Assembly (NCBI GenBank): GCA_020632975.1
Contig: JACKEL010000005.1
Location: forward strand, 62,001 to 126,000
Direction: 5' to 3'
Origin: Myxococcales bacterium
Lineage (GTDB): Bacteria; Myxococcota_C; UBA6777
DNA: 64,000 nucleotides
The first letter of the stretch is position 1. Each line of letters starts with the position of its first letter. The notes beneath the pieces were generated by a model. That model worked only from the letters and a program-made list of their open reading frames with translations. It did no database searches and was not told where the DNA came from. Made by a program: the position numbers and the translations under genes. This document shows positions 1 to 9,081 of the stretch, in pieces.

Positions 1-456
1 GTTTGGGAGATAGCCACTCCAAAAGGACTCCACACGATCATGTTTTCGTTCGAGAGATCGCGCCAAGAAGATAATCAACGCGAGTTTTGCAAGCTCAGCA
101 GGCTGCCCCACGCGAATCCCAGCGATCTTGAGCCAACGAATCGCGCCGCCCGCTCGCACCCCAAAGCCTGGTACAAGGACCAGCGTCAGCAACCCAAAGA
201 CCCCCAAAAGGATCCAAGGCGCCAACTGCCGCAGGGTCTTCATGGGAAGCTGACTGAAAAACAACAGTCCCGCAAACCCCAAAGCAAGGCTTACTGCGTG
301 CTTTTTGAGATAAACATAAGCGTTGTGTTGTTCTTCAACAGCCATCACGTGGGTCGTCGAGTAGATCATCGCGACGCCAATCATCGTGAGGATGATGCTT
401 ACCAACATCAACCAAGGATCGCTCCATATCGTGCTAAACCAATTCTTCTTGCGCAT
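1..456 (-). CDS. ftsW: FtsW/RodA-type SEDS peptidoglycan polymerase, N-terminal part (cut by window edge)
   Basis: The minus strand from the ATG at 454-456 reads open to base 1, giving the first 152 residues of a SEDS-family membrane glycosyltransferase that polymerises lipid II at the septum. Visible are a first membrane segment (LMLVSIILTMIGVAMIYST), two further hydrophobic segments, and the family hallmark GGAIRWL followed by GQPAELAKLALI around residues 105-130. That hallmark fits FtsW/SpoVE better than RodA. An AGGGAGA ribosome site precedes the ATG. The remaining two thirds lie to the left of the window. FtsW genes usually sit in the mur/fts cluster, which would then continue leftward. 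FtsW rather than RodA is a judgement from the N-terminal sequence only. Confidence 0.85.
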   Translation of the reverse strand, partial: MRKKNWFSTIWSDPWLMLVSIILTMIGVAMIYSTTHVMAVEEQHNAYVYLKKHAVSLALGFAGLLFFSQLPMKTLRQLAPWILLGVFGLLTLVLVPGFGVRAGGAIRWLKIAGIRVGQPAELAKLALIIFLARSLERKHDRVESFWSGYLPN

Positions 457-563
457 AACATCACTCTCCCTATCAGACTCAGAGAGAGATTTGCAAACCA
501 CCCCGCAAAAGGCAAAAAAATCGCCAGCCTTTCCCCCAAACAACCATCCCCTGCGAAGATCTC

Positions 564-1700
564 TTATCTTTGTGCGAAACTTTCAGAAGGTTCTTCGAGC
601 CAACGTAGCCACATGGGAAAAAAGTCATCCCGCAAAGCTGGCGAGATCAACAGATCAAGGTGGCTGTAATGCATCGCGTGTAGCGACTGCTGCAAGGGCA
701 AGCAGATCGACTGCGTGGCGTCTTTGGAACAGCGGCGCTGCAACCGCTCGACAGCCTCCAAAGGAGCGAGAGGATCAGCATCTCCCGCCACAAACAACCA
801 ACGCACACCATGTTCTTGAGCGGGTCCGTTTTCTCCATGGGAAGCAGTGACTTGGGTCGTCTCTGCTTCTTTTGAGGCGGGTTCCAACTCCGCGAGAAAG
901 CCGCGTTGTTTGCTCTGCCACAAAAGCCACTGACGTAGGGCTGGCGCAGAGATAGGCGCGCAGCCCGCCAACAACCAACGCTGCATCGCGATCAGGTTGG
1001 GCATCCGCGACTCTGCAAAGCCCAGTTTCCACAAATGCAGCTTGGATGCTGCCCACCAGAGCACACGCAAACAAGCCGCAACGCCCGCCCACGGAAATAC
1101 AGGACCCAAGACGGCCTTTTCGAGCCTCCCAAGCCAAGAAGACGCGGACAAACGCGGTGCTTCCCCAACACCAAGCAAAGTACACGTCAACACCATGGAC
1201 TGTTCGCGCGCTCGCAAAAGTTCAAGCAACATCCGCCCGCCCAGACCATGCCCGACACAGTGGAAATTCTTTCCCCCCATCAGGCGGCCAAGACCCATCC
1301 ACAAAGTCGGCAGATCTTCTTCTAACAAAGCTTGTGCAGGCCAGCCCCAAGCATAACGGATGTCCAAACGACGGGGCTTTCCGCGCCCTTCCCCACGCCA
1401 ACTACAAGTCCAAACATCATAACCAGCTTGATGGAGTTGACCGATCCAACTCTCTTCCCCCATCAAAGACCAAACGCGCTCGGTCCCACCCAGTCCATGA
1501 AACAACACGACAGGGATCGAAGACTTGCGACGTGGTGCGGGATAACGATGCAAGGCAACTTCCCAGCCGTCTCGTGTTGAGAGAAAGTGGCTCTCCGCGG
1601 GCTCTCCCAAGGTGCTCATGCGCACCCGTTCCCGTCTCAACAGCAACGCCAGCAACCACAACGAAACCACCAACCCAAAAAACACCCAGAACCAAGCCAT
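564..1700 (-). CDS. alpha/beta hydrolase-fold protein with nucleophile Ser replaced by Gly
   Basis: A 378-residue protein with an N-terminal membrane anchor (MAWFWVFFGLVVSLWLLALLL), then a lipase/lysophospholipase-like alpha/beta hydrolase domain. The oxyanion-hole motif LFHGLGG is present. The nucleophile elbow, normally GHSxGG, reads GHGLGG, with GGT (bases 1245-1247) where Ser would be. The acid (AGDADPLAP) and the histidine (YSHLDLL) of the triad appear retained. I start it at 1700 rather than 1769 because GGGAGAA lies just upstream of that ATG and the anchor begins there. It is co-oriented with ftsW, 107 bp upstream of it. It may be a non-catalytic or altered hydrolase; the substrate is unknown. 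Confidence 0.75.
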   Translation of the reverse strand: MAWFWVFFGLVVSLWLLALLLRRERVRMSTLGEPAESHFLSTRDGWEVALHRYPAPRRKSSIPVVLFHGLGGTERVWSLMGEESWIGQLHQAGYDVWTCSWRGEGRGKPRRLDIRYAWGWPAQALLEEDLPTLWMGLGRLMGGKNFHCVGHGLGGRMLLELLRAREQSMVLTCTLLGVGEAPRLSASSWLGRLEKAVLGPVFPWAGVAACLRVLWWAASKLHLWKLGFAESRMPNLIAMQRWLLAGCAPISAPALRQWLLWQSKQRGFLAELEPASKEAETTQVTASHGENGPAQEHGVRWLFVAGDADPLAPLEAVERLQRRCSKDATQSICLPLQQSLHAMHYSHLDLLISPALRDDFFPMWLRWLEEPSESFAQR

Positions 1701-2024
1701 ACGCTCGTTTCTCCCTTGTATCGAACACTTACGCCACGAACATCGAAACGAGATGCCTGATTGGCGCAATTCTTATCCGCCTTGTGCCATCTCGATCACA
1801 GAGACGACCTGCTCTTTGATACACAAGACCCTCTCCAAACGCCACAAGCGGACCTTTTGTTAAAAATTATTTTGCATGGACAGACAAGAACTTATACGAA
1901 TATCTTCTCCATTCCAAGGGAGAGATGCTGCATATTTTTGGGATATGGTATGTTCTTTGCCGATAGTAGGAGACGCGATCGCCAAGAAGGTGTCGCCAAT
2001 CCCTAGAAATCAAGAGGAGTTATC
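1701..2024. other. divergent intergenic region, no gene seen
   Basis: This 324-bp gap separates the leftward hydrolase gene from the rightward exported-protein gene at 2025. It has an AT-rich core around 1857-1880 that could hold divergent promoters, but I see no -35/-10 pair I would defend. The AAGAGGAG ribosome site for the next gene is at about 2010-2018. Short open frames here have no coding character. Confidence 0.5.
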
Positions 2025-3470
2025 ATGCAGTGGAAACAAACACATGGACGTAGAAGAGGCTGGATATCCTTCTTTATGGGGACATTTTTATGGTTCGGCC
2101 TTGCGATACAAGGACACGCCAAGCCGCCCGCCTCGATGGATGCCGCGGGACAGCGCGCCCTCTTAGAGCAGATGCTTCAACACGCGGAAACCATTCAACA
2201 AAACTATCTTCCATCTTACGACTTAGGCGGACAGATTCGTAGTTGGACGTCTTACTATGCTTCAACCCAAACCCTAAAACGCGCCCAAGCACAGTTCAAC
2301 AGCGCTTACAAAAGCTTTCACGCAAGCCAACCTGTCTTGGCGCAGCGCATTACAGAAAGCCTGAACGCCATCGAGCAACACCTCGCGGCCAAGGCTCACC
2401 CAAGCCTGCTTGGAAGCGAAGCCTACCGCTTGATCCGCGACATCTATCTTGCCGATCCCTCCGTGATTCCCAAAGCGTTGACCACCTATCATCGCACGAT
2501 TGATCGTCTTTCTGGCCAGTTCGTAAGCGAAGCTGTCCAAGGTGATTACCGCGTTGGGTTGATCCTCGAACAACCCCGTACCATCTACAAACTTTATCAG
2601 ACCCCCAACCGCAACCTCCGCATCTTGCGCGCAGACAACGCTTTTAGTGCCAACCAAGCGTTGCGCGTGGTACTTCGCCACGCCAAAACAGGCGACATCT
2701 TGAGCGGAACACACGTATCGATCGAGCTTTTGGATGCCAAGACCAAAAAGCAACAGTGGAGCCGCAAGATGTACGAGATCTGGGATGGTTATCCCGCTTA
2801 TGTCTTGCCCGTCAAACTCCCCGCCGGGAAAACCTTCATCCTCCAAGTCACGGTCTCCCCTTTCCCCGTGTCACGCACCCCAAAAAGCTTTAATGCCTTG
2901 CGCGGTGGTGCTGAGATGCGGTTCTCTGCCACCATGAAAGGCGGCAATCTCGAAGTGGCCAAGGCCACCAACTTGCCTCCCTTGCAGTGGCGTGGTGGCT
3001 TGGATCTGCTTGAGGCTCTTGCAGAAACGGGCGGAAACTGGCGCGATAGCGGCCCCTATCGTATGGGCTTTGCTATCAAGCACCCTCGGCAAGTCTACAC
3101 TTGGAAACTTGGCAGTCTCAAAAAGAGACACCTCATGCGCCCCAACAATGGCGAGATCTTTGTGTTCCTTCAAGACAAGCGAACAGGGATGTTGATACCT
3201 TCGCGTCGTTTGAAAGCCTTTGTGTACTGGCAGTCTCCTTACGGTCGTTATCGCTCAAGCTTCCGCCTCAAGCCTGTTTATAACGGCTACGCGGGCTATC
3301 AGGCACCCATGGCGTTGCTACCCATGCGCTATGATGTCGAGATTAGCGTGATGCCCGCGCTGATCTCAAGCTTCCATCCTCAGATCCCTGTGAACTTCTT
3401 GATCGAGTTCAAAGAATACGCTCCTCACATGATCCCCTACAAAAAAGTCATCCGCAAAAAACGTCGTTAG
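2025..3470 (+). CDS. exported protein of unknown function
   Basis: This 481-residue protein has a long basic N-region and a classical signal peptide ending near GHA-KPP (about residue 33), so it should be periplasmic or outer-membrane associated. After the signal comes a helical region of about 150 residues, then a beta-rich half with many aromatic residues and repeated RMGFAIK/LKPVYNGYAGY-like stretches. I recognise no catalytic motif or named family. The start is supported by AAGAGGAG 7 nt upstream. It stands alone, with about 340 bp before the next gene. Confidence 0.7.
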   Translation: MQWKQTHGRRRGWISFFMGTFLWFGLAIQGHAKPPASMDAAGQRALLEQMLQHAETIQQNYLPSYDLGGQIRSWTSYYASTQTLKRAQAQFNSAYKSFHASQPVLAQRITESLNAIEQHLAAKAHPSLLGSEAYRLIRDIYLADPSVIPKALTTYHRTIDRLSGQFVSEAVQGDYRVGLILEQPRTIYKLYQTPNRNLRILRADNAFSANQALRVVLRHAKTGDILSGTHVSIELLDAKTKKQQWSRKMYEIWDGYPAYVLPVKLPAGKTFILQVTVSPFPVSRTPKSFNALRGGAEMRFSATMKGGNLEVAKATNLPPLQWRGGLDLLEALAETGGNWRDSGPYRMGFAIKHPRQVYTWKLGSLKKRHLMRPNNGEIFVFLQDKRTGMLIPSRRLKAFVYWQSPYGRYRSSFRLKPVYNGYAGYQAPMALLPMRYDVEISVMPALISSFHPQIPVNFLIEFKEYAPHMIPYKKVIRKKRR

Positions 3471-3808
3471 CCCCTGGCAAACGCGCTCCCCACCTTGCCC
3501 CTCCTTCTCTGTCCAAGCCTCTGTCAAGTTCTGGCACCTTTCCCTTGTACCCTCGTGATCCGTGTGTTGTGTGAGATGCTTTGTCACCCTTTTAAATTCA
3601 AGGAAGGGTTTGCCTAGGCAGAAAGCAGCCATTAAGATACATGCCTCGCTCCCCTCCCTTCTCTGGGTCGCGGACTTGGAGTAGACAGGCTTTTTGGTAT
3701 GGGGTTGGGCCTTCCGCCTCACACAAACCACCTTTTCGAATCAAAGAACCCTCTAGCGAAAGCAGGCAGATCGTGTTGGAAACCTCAGCGCAACGAAACC
3801 CTCTCTCG
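3471..3808. other. intergenic region upstream of recD2, no gene seen
   Basis: 338 bp without a convincing gene. The frame of the following helicase is open through it from 3641, but the extra residues (MPRSPPFSGSR...) do not resemble RecD2 and are better read as untranslated. A GTG at 3773 preceded by AGCAGG is a possible alternative start, adding 12 residues. No terminator hairpin or promoter could be identified with confidence. Confidence 0.45.
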
Positions 3809-6028
3809 ATGCAACTCCATGAAACCCTCAGGGGGACCGTGCAACGCATCGTCTATACCAACGAAGAGAGCGGATACACCGTGCTAGGCCTACAAGTCGA
3901 AGACCAACGTGATCCTGTGACCCTTGTGGGTCGTTTTGCCTCGATTCAGCTTGGAGAGGGCCTGTTGTGCCATGGAAACTGGAAAGACCATCCGCGCTAT
4001 GGCAAGCAGTTTCAAGTCGAACACTACGAACGCAACGTACCCAATACAGTCAAAGGGATTCGTCGTTATCTTGGCTCGATGGTGAAAGGGATCGGTCCCA
4101 AAAAAGCCAAGCAGCTCGTCGATTACTTTGGGATCGATACGTTGCGCGTGATCGAACACGAACCTCACCGATTGACCGAGGTGATCGGGATCGGTCAAGT
4201 CTCCGCAGAACGTATCCGCTTGGGCTGGGAAAACCACAAAGCCCTGCAAGAAGTCATGGTCTTTCTCCAAGGTTATGGCGTCTCCCAACACCACGCCCAC
4301 GTGATCTTTCGAACCTATGGGAATGACGCGATCCGCACAGTGCGAGAAAACCCCTACCGACTCGCCACAGATGTCCGTGGGATCGGCTTTTTAACAGCGG
4401 ATCAGATCGCTCAATCTTTGGGACTCCCCCCTGATAGCCCTTTTCGCGCACGCGCTGCGATCCTGTTTCAGCTCAAAGCCTCAAGCGATCAAGGCCATGT
4501 GTATATGCCACGTAGCGAGCTGCTTGGCACCATCGAAGAAAGCTTCAAGATCCCGCATCTTGCGCTCGAACAAGCCATGGCTTACCTCGATCAAGCAGGT
4601 GACATCCTGCTCGAATCGCTCGAAGATGGCGACACAGCCGTGTATATGCGCATCCTTTCGGCTTGTGAGCGCGGCTCTGTTCATCGTCTGCGCGAGATTA
4701 TGGAGATCTCACCGCGCGCTACGACGTTGCGTGTCGATGCCATCTTGAACCAGTTTCAAAAAGACAACCAACTCTCGCTTGCAGATGCCCAACGCGACGC
4801 CATCAAGATGGCCCTTGAACACTCCATCGCGATCATCACAGGGGGACCAGGAACAGGGAAAACGACGATTATCCGTGCGATCTGCGAGATGGTCCGTCGC
4901 CAAGGCCGAAAGGTCCTATTGTCCGCCCCCACAGGTCGCGCAGCCAAGCGACTGTCTGAAGCCACGGGTTTGGATGCTTGTACACTCCACCGCACCTTGG
5001 AGTTTGCGCCACATCAGTTCTCGTTTCAACGCAACCAAGACAACCCGCTCGAAGGTGATGTAATCATCGTCGACGAGGTCTCCATGCTCGACATCTACTT
5101 GTTTTATGCGCTGGCGCGAGCGGTACGACCGGGCTCTCAGCTTTTGTTGGTAGGTGATGTGGATCAGCTTCCTTCTGTGGGACCAGGCAACGTCTTGCGT
5201 GACCTGCTTCAGTGTGGTGCCATCCCTGTGACGCGGCTAAATCAGATCTTCCGTCAAAAAGAAAATGGGTTGATTGTCGAAAATGCCCACCGCATCAATC
5301 GCGGGACGATCCCGATCTTGCCCCAACCACCGCCCGATCAGCTTCTCGACTTCTACTTTATTCCTCGCGAAGACCCCAACCAAGGCGCTCAAACGATCCG
5401 TGAGTTGGTGACGAAGCGCATTCCCCAACGTTTTGGGCTTGATCCGCTTCAAGATATCCAAGTGATCTCCCCCATGTATCGAGGCGAAGTCGGTGTCAAA
5501 AACCTCAATACCCTGTTGCAAGAACACTTTAGTGCTGGACAGAAAAAGCATATCGACTTTTCAGGAAACCGTTTTTGCCCTGGTGACCGCATCTTGCAGA
5601 CCCGCAATGACTACGACAAAGAAGTCTTTAACGGCGACGTCGGTTTTGTCATTGATGTCGAACCCGAAAATGGCCAACTGCTCGCGCGTTTTGAAGACAA
5701 AGAGCTCACCTACGAACGCCACGAACTCGACGCACTCACCCTTGCTTACGCTGTGAGTGTGCACAAAAGCCAAGGCAGTGAGTACTCCGCTGTCGTGATC
5801 CCTGTCTTTACGCAGCACTTTATGATGCTCCAACGCAACCTGCTTTACACTGCACTCACCCGTGGGAAAAAGCTGGTCATCCTTGTGGGCAGCAAACGCG
5901 CCCTTCAAATGGCCGTCCAAAATGATCAGATCCGCAAACGCTACTGTCGCCTTGGTTGGCGACTCCAACAACACAGCGAGGCTCCGCCTCTTCCTTGGCG
6001 AGAACAAGACCACGCCTTCGCAGAATAA
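3809..6028 (+). CDS. recD2: RecD2-like ATP-dependent DNA helicase (SF1B)
   Basis: A 739-residue 5'-3' DNA helicase of the RecD2 (RecBC-independent RecD/TraA) family, acting in replication-fork and recombination repair. The order is typical: N-terminal OB-like segment (GTVQRIVY...SGYTVL), tandem helix-hairpin-helix region (MVKGIGPKKAKQLV, VIGIGQVSAERI), Walker A GGPGTGKTT near residue 345, Walker B VIIVDEVSMLD, motif III GDVDQLPSVGPG, and late motifs SVHKSQGSEY and YTALTRGKK. Its length is close to that of Deinococcus RecD2. The ATG at 3809 places the OB motif at the N-terminus as in the family, but no strong Shine-Dalgarno precedes it; GTG 3773 is an alternative. No recB or recC lies beside it. 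Confidence 0.93.
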   Translation: MQLHETLRGTVQRIVYTNEESGYTVLGLQVEDQRDPVTLVGRFASIQLGEGLLCHGNWKDHPRYGKQFQVEHYERNVPNTVKGIRRYLGSMVKGIGPKKAKQLVDYFGIDTLRVIEHEPHRLTEVIGIGQVSAERIRLGWENHKALQEVMVFLQGYGVSQHHAHVIFRTYGNDAIRTVRENPYRLATDVRGIGFLTADQIAQSLGLPPDSPFRARAAILFQLKASSDQGHVYMPRSELLGTIEESFKIPHLALEQAMAYLDQAGDILLESLEDGDTAVYMRILSACERGSVHRLREIMEISPRATTLRVDAILNQFQKDNQLSLADAQRDAIKMALEHSIAIITGGPGTGKTTIIRAICEMVRRQGRKVLLSAPTGRAAKRLSEATGLDACTLHRTLEFAPHQFSFQRNQDNPLEGDVIIVDEVSMLDIYLFYALARAVRPGSQLLLVGDVDQLPSVGPGNVLRDLLQCGAIPVTRLNQIFRQKENGLIVENAHRINRGTIPILPQPPPDQLLDFYFIPREDPNQGAQTIRELVTKRIPQRFGLDPLQDIQVISPMYRGEVGVKNLNTLLQEHFSAGQKKHIDFSGNRFCPGDRILQTRNDYDKEVFNGDVGFVIDVEPENGQLLARFEDKELTYERHELDALTLAYAVSVHKSQGSEYSAVVIPVFTQHFMMLQRNLLYTALTRGKKLVILVGSKRALQMAVQNDQIRKRYCRLGWRLQQHSEAPPLPWREQDHAFAE

Positions 6029-6160
6029 CCCTCCTGTCTTGGCTCTTGCCTACGACAAAGATCTTGCCTCTCGCCACAAACAAATGAATCGGTTATGATG
6101 CCCCCGCCATCGATATCATACGCGCTTGAATCGCGATTCATTTGATAAGGAGAATGACTG

Positions 6161-7381
6161 ATGACATTGATCTCGCCGACACGCAAAAAGGTCGCCATCC
6201 TTGGCGGAGGTGCGGCAGGTGTGGCTGTCGCTGCTCGCCTTTTTCGGACACTCAAAACACCCGATGTTACGATCTTTGAGACATCTGCCCAGCTCGAATA
6301 CCGCGCCTTGTGGCCTTTGGTGGGAGCAGGTTTGGCAAAGCCCGAAGAAGCTGTGCGCCCCCTTAGCGATTACATGCCCGAAGGTATCCGTTGGGTACGC
6401 TCAGAGATCAAAAAAGTCGATGTCCTTGAACGCGTCATCGAGACCGAAGACAAAGAGAAGTTTCGTTTTGAGTACATCGTGATGGCTCCTGAAGCGGAGT
6501 TCGATTTTAGCGGTGTAAAGGGCCTGAAAGAAGCCCTTGGTGGCGATGGTGTTGCGTCCATCTTTGGGCAAGAGAATGTGGCCCTCGCTCAAAAAGAACT
6601 TGATATCTTCCAAGGTGGAACCGCGATCTTTACGCACCAAACATCGGGTGCGATGGGCGCTCACGCACACCGCATCATGTTTCTCTTTGATGAGATGCTG
6701 CGCAAAAAAGGCATCCGCGACAAAACCAAGATCCTCTTTTGCACCACAGAAGGCAATGTCTTTGAACTCCCCGCCCTTCAAGGCACCATCGGCGAGATCA
6801 TCCAGCGCAAAGGGATCGAAGTCAAACAGCGTTACAGCCTCAAAAAGCTCGATCCAGCAAACCAACTTGCTCACTTTGAGATCCTGAACGAAGAAGGCAA
6901 AAAAGAAGATACCGCAGAACTCAGCTACGATCTGCTTCATGTGATGCCAGAGATCGGCCCTCCCAAAGCGGTGTCCAAAGCCAAAACAGCCGCCAAGAAG
7001 CCCCTTAAAGGTTGGATCGAGATCGACCCTGTGACCTTGCAACACCCCAAATACAAGCATGTTTTTGCAGCAGGAGATCTCCTCGCAGAGCCCGAAGCCA
7101 AACCTGGTCTTCACCTGCGAAAACAAGTCCCTGTCGTGACGGACAACTTGATCAAAGCGATGCGTGGTGTGGGCCCTGCGCTGTTTTCTCATTACAAGGG
7201 ACACAACTACTGCCCCATCGAGACAGCCCCCAAACGCGCGCTCCTTGCGGAGTTTGAAGACAACAAACCAGCGCGCTCCTTCTTGCTCGACCTCTCCAAA
7301 GAAGGCTTCCTGCCTTGGTTGGTGGAACGCCACCTCCTGCCCCAACTCCACTGGAATCTTTTGCTTCGCGGCCTTAGCTGA
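6161..7381 (+). CDS. sulfide:quinone oxidoreductase-like FAD/NAD(P) flavoprotein lacking one redox cysteine
   Basis: This 406-residue flavoprotein resembles type II (mitochondrial SQOR-type) sulfide:quinone oxidoreductases along its whole length. It has the dinucleotide motif GGGAAG at residues 13-18, an IRDKTKILFCTTEGNVF strand matching the SQOR core, a GWIEIDPVTLQH segment, an FAAGDL FAD motif, a CPIETAPKRALLAEF segment and the C-terminal WNLLLRG. SQORs use two cysteines. The one in the CPxxT segment is present (Cys351), but the first, in the (V/I)KCAGAPQK segment, aligns with Met165 of SGAMGAHAHR. Ordinary sulfide oxidation through a cysteine trisulfide is therefore doubtful. The ATG has AAGGAGAA upstream. 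Confidence 0.8.
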   Translation: MTLISPTRKKVAILGGGAAGVAVAARLFRTLKTPDVTIFETSAQLEYRALWPLVGAGLAKPEEAVRPLSDYMPEGIRWVRSEIKKVDVLERVIETEDKEKFRFEYIVMAPEAEFDFSGVKGLKEALGGDGVASIFGQENVALAQKELDIFQGGTAIFTHQTSGAMGAHAHRIMFLFDEMLRKKGIRDKTKILFCTTEGNVFELPALQGTIGEIIQRKGIEVKQRYSLKKLDPANQLAHFEILNEEGKKEDTAELSYDLLHVMPEIGPPKAVSKAKTAAKKPLKGWIEIDPVTLQHPKYKHVFAAGDLLAEPEAKPGLHLRKQVPVVTDNLIKAMRGVGPALFSHYKGHNYCPIETAPKRALLAEFEDNKPARSFLLDLSKEGFLPWLVERHLLPQLHWNLLLRGLS

Positions 7382-7485
7382 AACACACACCCCTGAAGTC
7401 TGCGACCAAAGCAAAGGCTCGCGACCTTCCCCCAAAAAGAAGATGTCCCCTTCCCCCAATCTTGCTCTTGCGGCCTTTTCAGCGA

Positions 7486-8991
7486 TTAGCCACGGTGTGC
7501 TTGTGCGGTAAGCTGCCCAAGGCGTTGCCAAACCCCTTGCATATCGAGGAGTTGTTGGGTCATGCGCCAATGCCAGTTGTTTGAGTCTGTCCCAGGGACG
7601 TTCATACGCGCCCATGTTCCGAGAGGATAGAGATCTTGGGCAGGGAAGATCGTCAGACAAGCACGCGACTCCAACAGACCTTGCATGATGCGCCAGATCA
7701 TATCGTAGTCACCGTGCTGAAAGTACGTGCGCACGCGATGTCGTACTTCTTCGCTTGCACCTTCGTACCATCCTTGCGTGGTGTCGTTGTCATGCGTACC
7801 TGTGTAGGCCACGCAGCTTTCGGGGTATGTGTGCGGTAGGAAGGGGTGATTGGGGTTCGCTTCATCAAAAGCAAACTGGATGATCTTCATCCCTGGGAGC
7901 TCGTTTTGATCGCGGAGGACATACACAGCGTCAGTGATCATCCCAAGGTCTTCTGCGATAAAGGGAACGCTGCCCAACTGACGACGAATCGCATCAAAAA
8001 AGTGCTGGCCAGGTCCCTTCAACCAACGACCTTGGATCGCTGTTTTGTTTTTGGCGGGGACTTCCCAGTAAGACTCGAATCCACGGAAGTGATCGATACG
8101 AATCAGGTCCACGGTTTCCATCGCCATGTGGATACGTTGTACCCACCAGCGATAGTCGGTCTTTGCAAGGACATCCCAACGATACAAGGGGTTGCCCCAC
8201 TTTTGCCCTGTTTCGCTGAAGTAATCAGGGGGAACGCCAGCAACGACGTCTGCGGAGCCATTTTGATTGACGCGGAAGATCTCTCGATTGGCCCAAGTAT
8301 CCGCACTATCCATCGCCACAAAGATGGGGATATCGCCAATCAAGGAGATACCGCGTTTGCGTGCTTCTTCGCGCAACACATTCCACTGATGGAAGAAGAT
8401 CCACTGCCAGAAACTATGGCGCTCAACAGACTTCGCATATTTTTTGCGGGCCGCCGCCAAAGCTTCGGGCTTACGGGCAACAAGAGCGGGTTCCCACTTG
8501 GTCCACTCTTCGTCCTCGAAGACTTCTTTCAAGGTTGCAAACAACGCGTAGTCATCGAGCCATGCGACATGCTTTTTGCAAAAGCGTTGGTAGTCTGCAC
8601 CTTTGGGTCCGCCGATCTCATGCCAGCGTTTCCAAGCTTGAGTCAACACTTTGAGGCGAGCGGGTTGCACAACTTCCATCACATACTTTTCTGCGGGAAG
8701 AGATGCACAAATCCCCTTGAGTTCGTCGAGATCGGACTCGACAAGCCAGCCGTGTTTGATCAGATCTTCGAGGTCGATCAGCAGTGGGTTTCCTGCAAAA
8801 GCAGATGTCGCAGAGTAAGGAGAGCCCCCATAACCCGCAGGATTCAAGGGGAGGAGCTGCCACCAACGTTGTTTTGCTTCACGCAGGTGATCCAAAAAGA
8901 GACGTGCGGACGCTCCCAAATCACCGACACCATAGGGGCCAGGCAACGACGTCGGGTGCAACAAGATACCTGAAGAACGGGGGATCCTCAT
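7486..8991 (-). CDS. malQ: 4-alpha-glucanotransferase (amylomaltase, GH77)
   Basis: A 501-residue cytosolic GH77 enzyme that disproportionates maltodextrins and releases glucose during glycogen or maltose metabolism. Diagnostic stretches are SSGILLHPTSLPGPYGVGDLG at the N-terminus, SPYSATSAFAGNP, the nucleophile Asp in RIDHFRG, the acid/base Glu in AEDLG, and the third carboxylate in THDNDTTQGW. Length is normal for bacterial MalQ. The start at 8991 is chosen because GAGAGGAG lies upstream and the protein then begins with MRIPRSSGILLHP as in the family; an upstream in-frame ATG at 9078 would add 29 unlike residues. It is convergent with the flavoprotein gene. Confidence 0.95.
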   Translation of the reverse strand: MRIPRSSGILLHPTSLPGPYGVGDLGASARLFLDHLREAKQRWWQLLPLNPAGYGGSPYSATSAFAGNPLLIDLEDLIKHGWLVESDLDELKGICASLPAEKYVMEVVQPARLKVLTQAWKRWHEIGGPKGADYQRFCKKHVAWLDDYALFATLKEVFEDEEWTKWEPALVARKPEALAAARKKYAKSVERHSFWQWIFFHQWNVLREEARKRGISLIGDIPIFVAMDSADTWANREIFRVNQNGSADVVAGVPPDYFSETGQKWGNPLYRWDVLAKTDYRWWVQRIHMAMETVDLIRIDHFRGFESYWEVPAKNKTAIQGRWLKGPGQHFFDAIRRQLGSVPFIAEDLGMITDAVYVLRDQNELPGMKIIQFAFDEANPNHPFLPHTYPESCVAYTGTHDNDTTQGWYEGASEEVRHRVRTYFQHGDYDMIWRIMQGLLESRACLTIFPAQDLYPLGTWARMNVPGTDSNNWHWRMTQQLLDMQGVWQRLGQLTAQAHRG

Positions 8992-9081
8992 GCTTTTTCT
9001 CCTCTCACGACAAAGCTGTAGTTTTCCAAGCAACAAACGGTAAGGCGCCGCTCTAACAAAGAAAGAACGAGAGATCAACCT

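Noticed and set aside
7846..8973. 375-codon open frame on the plus strand
   Set aside because: It is the antisense of malQ, whose GH77 motifs are clear on the minus strand; no ribosome site or domain.
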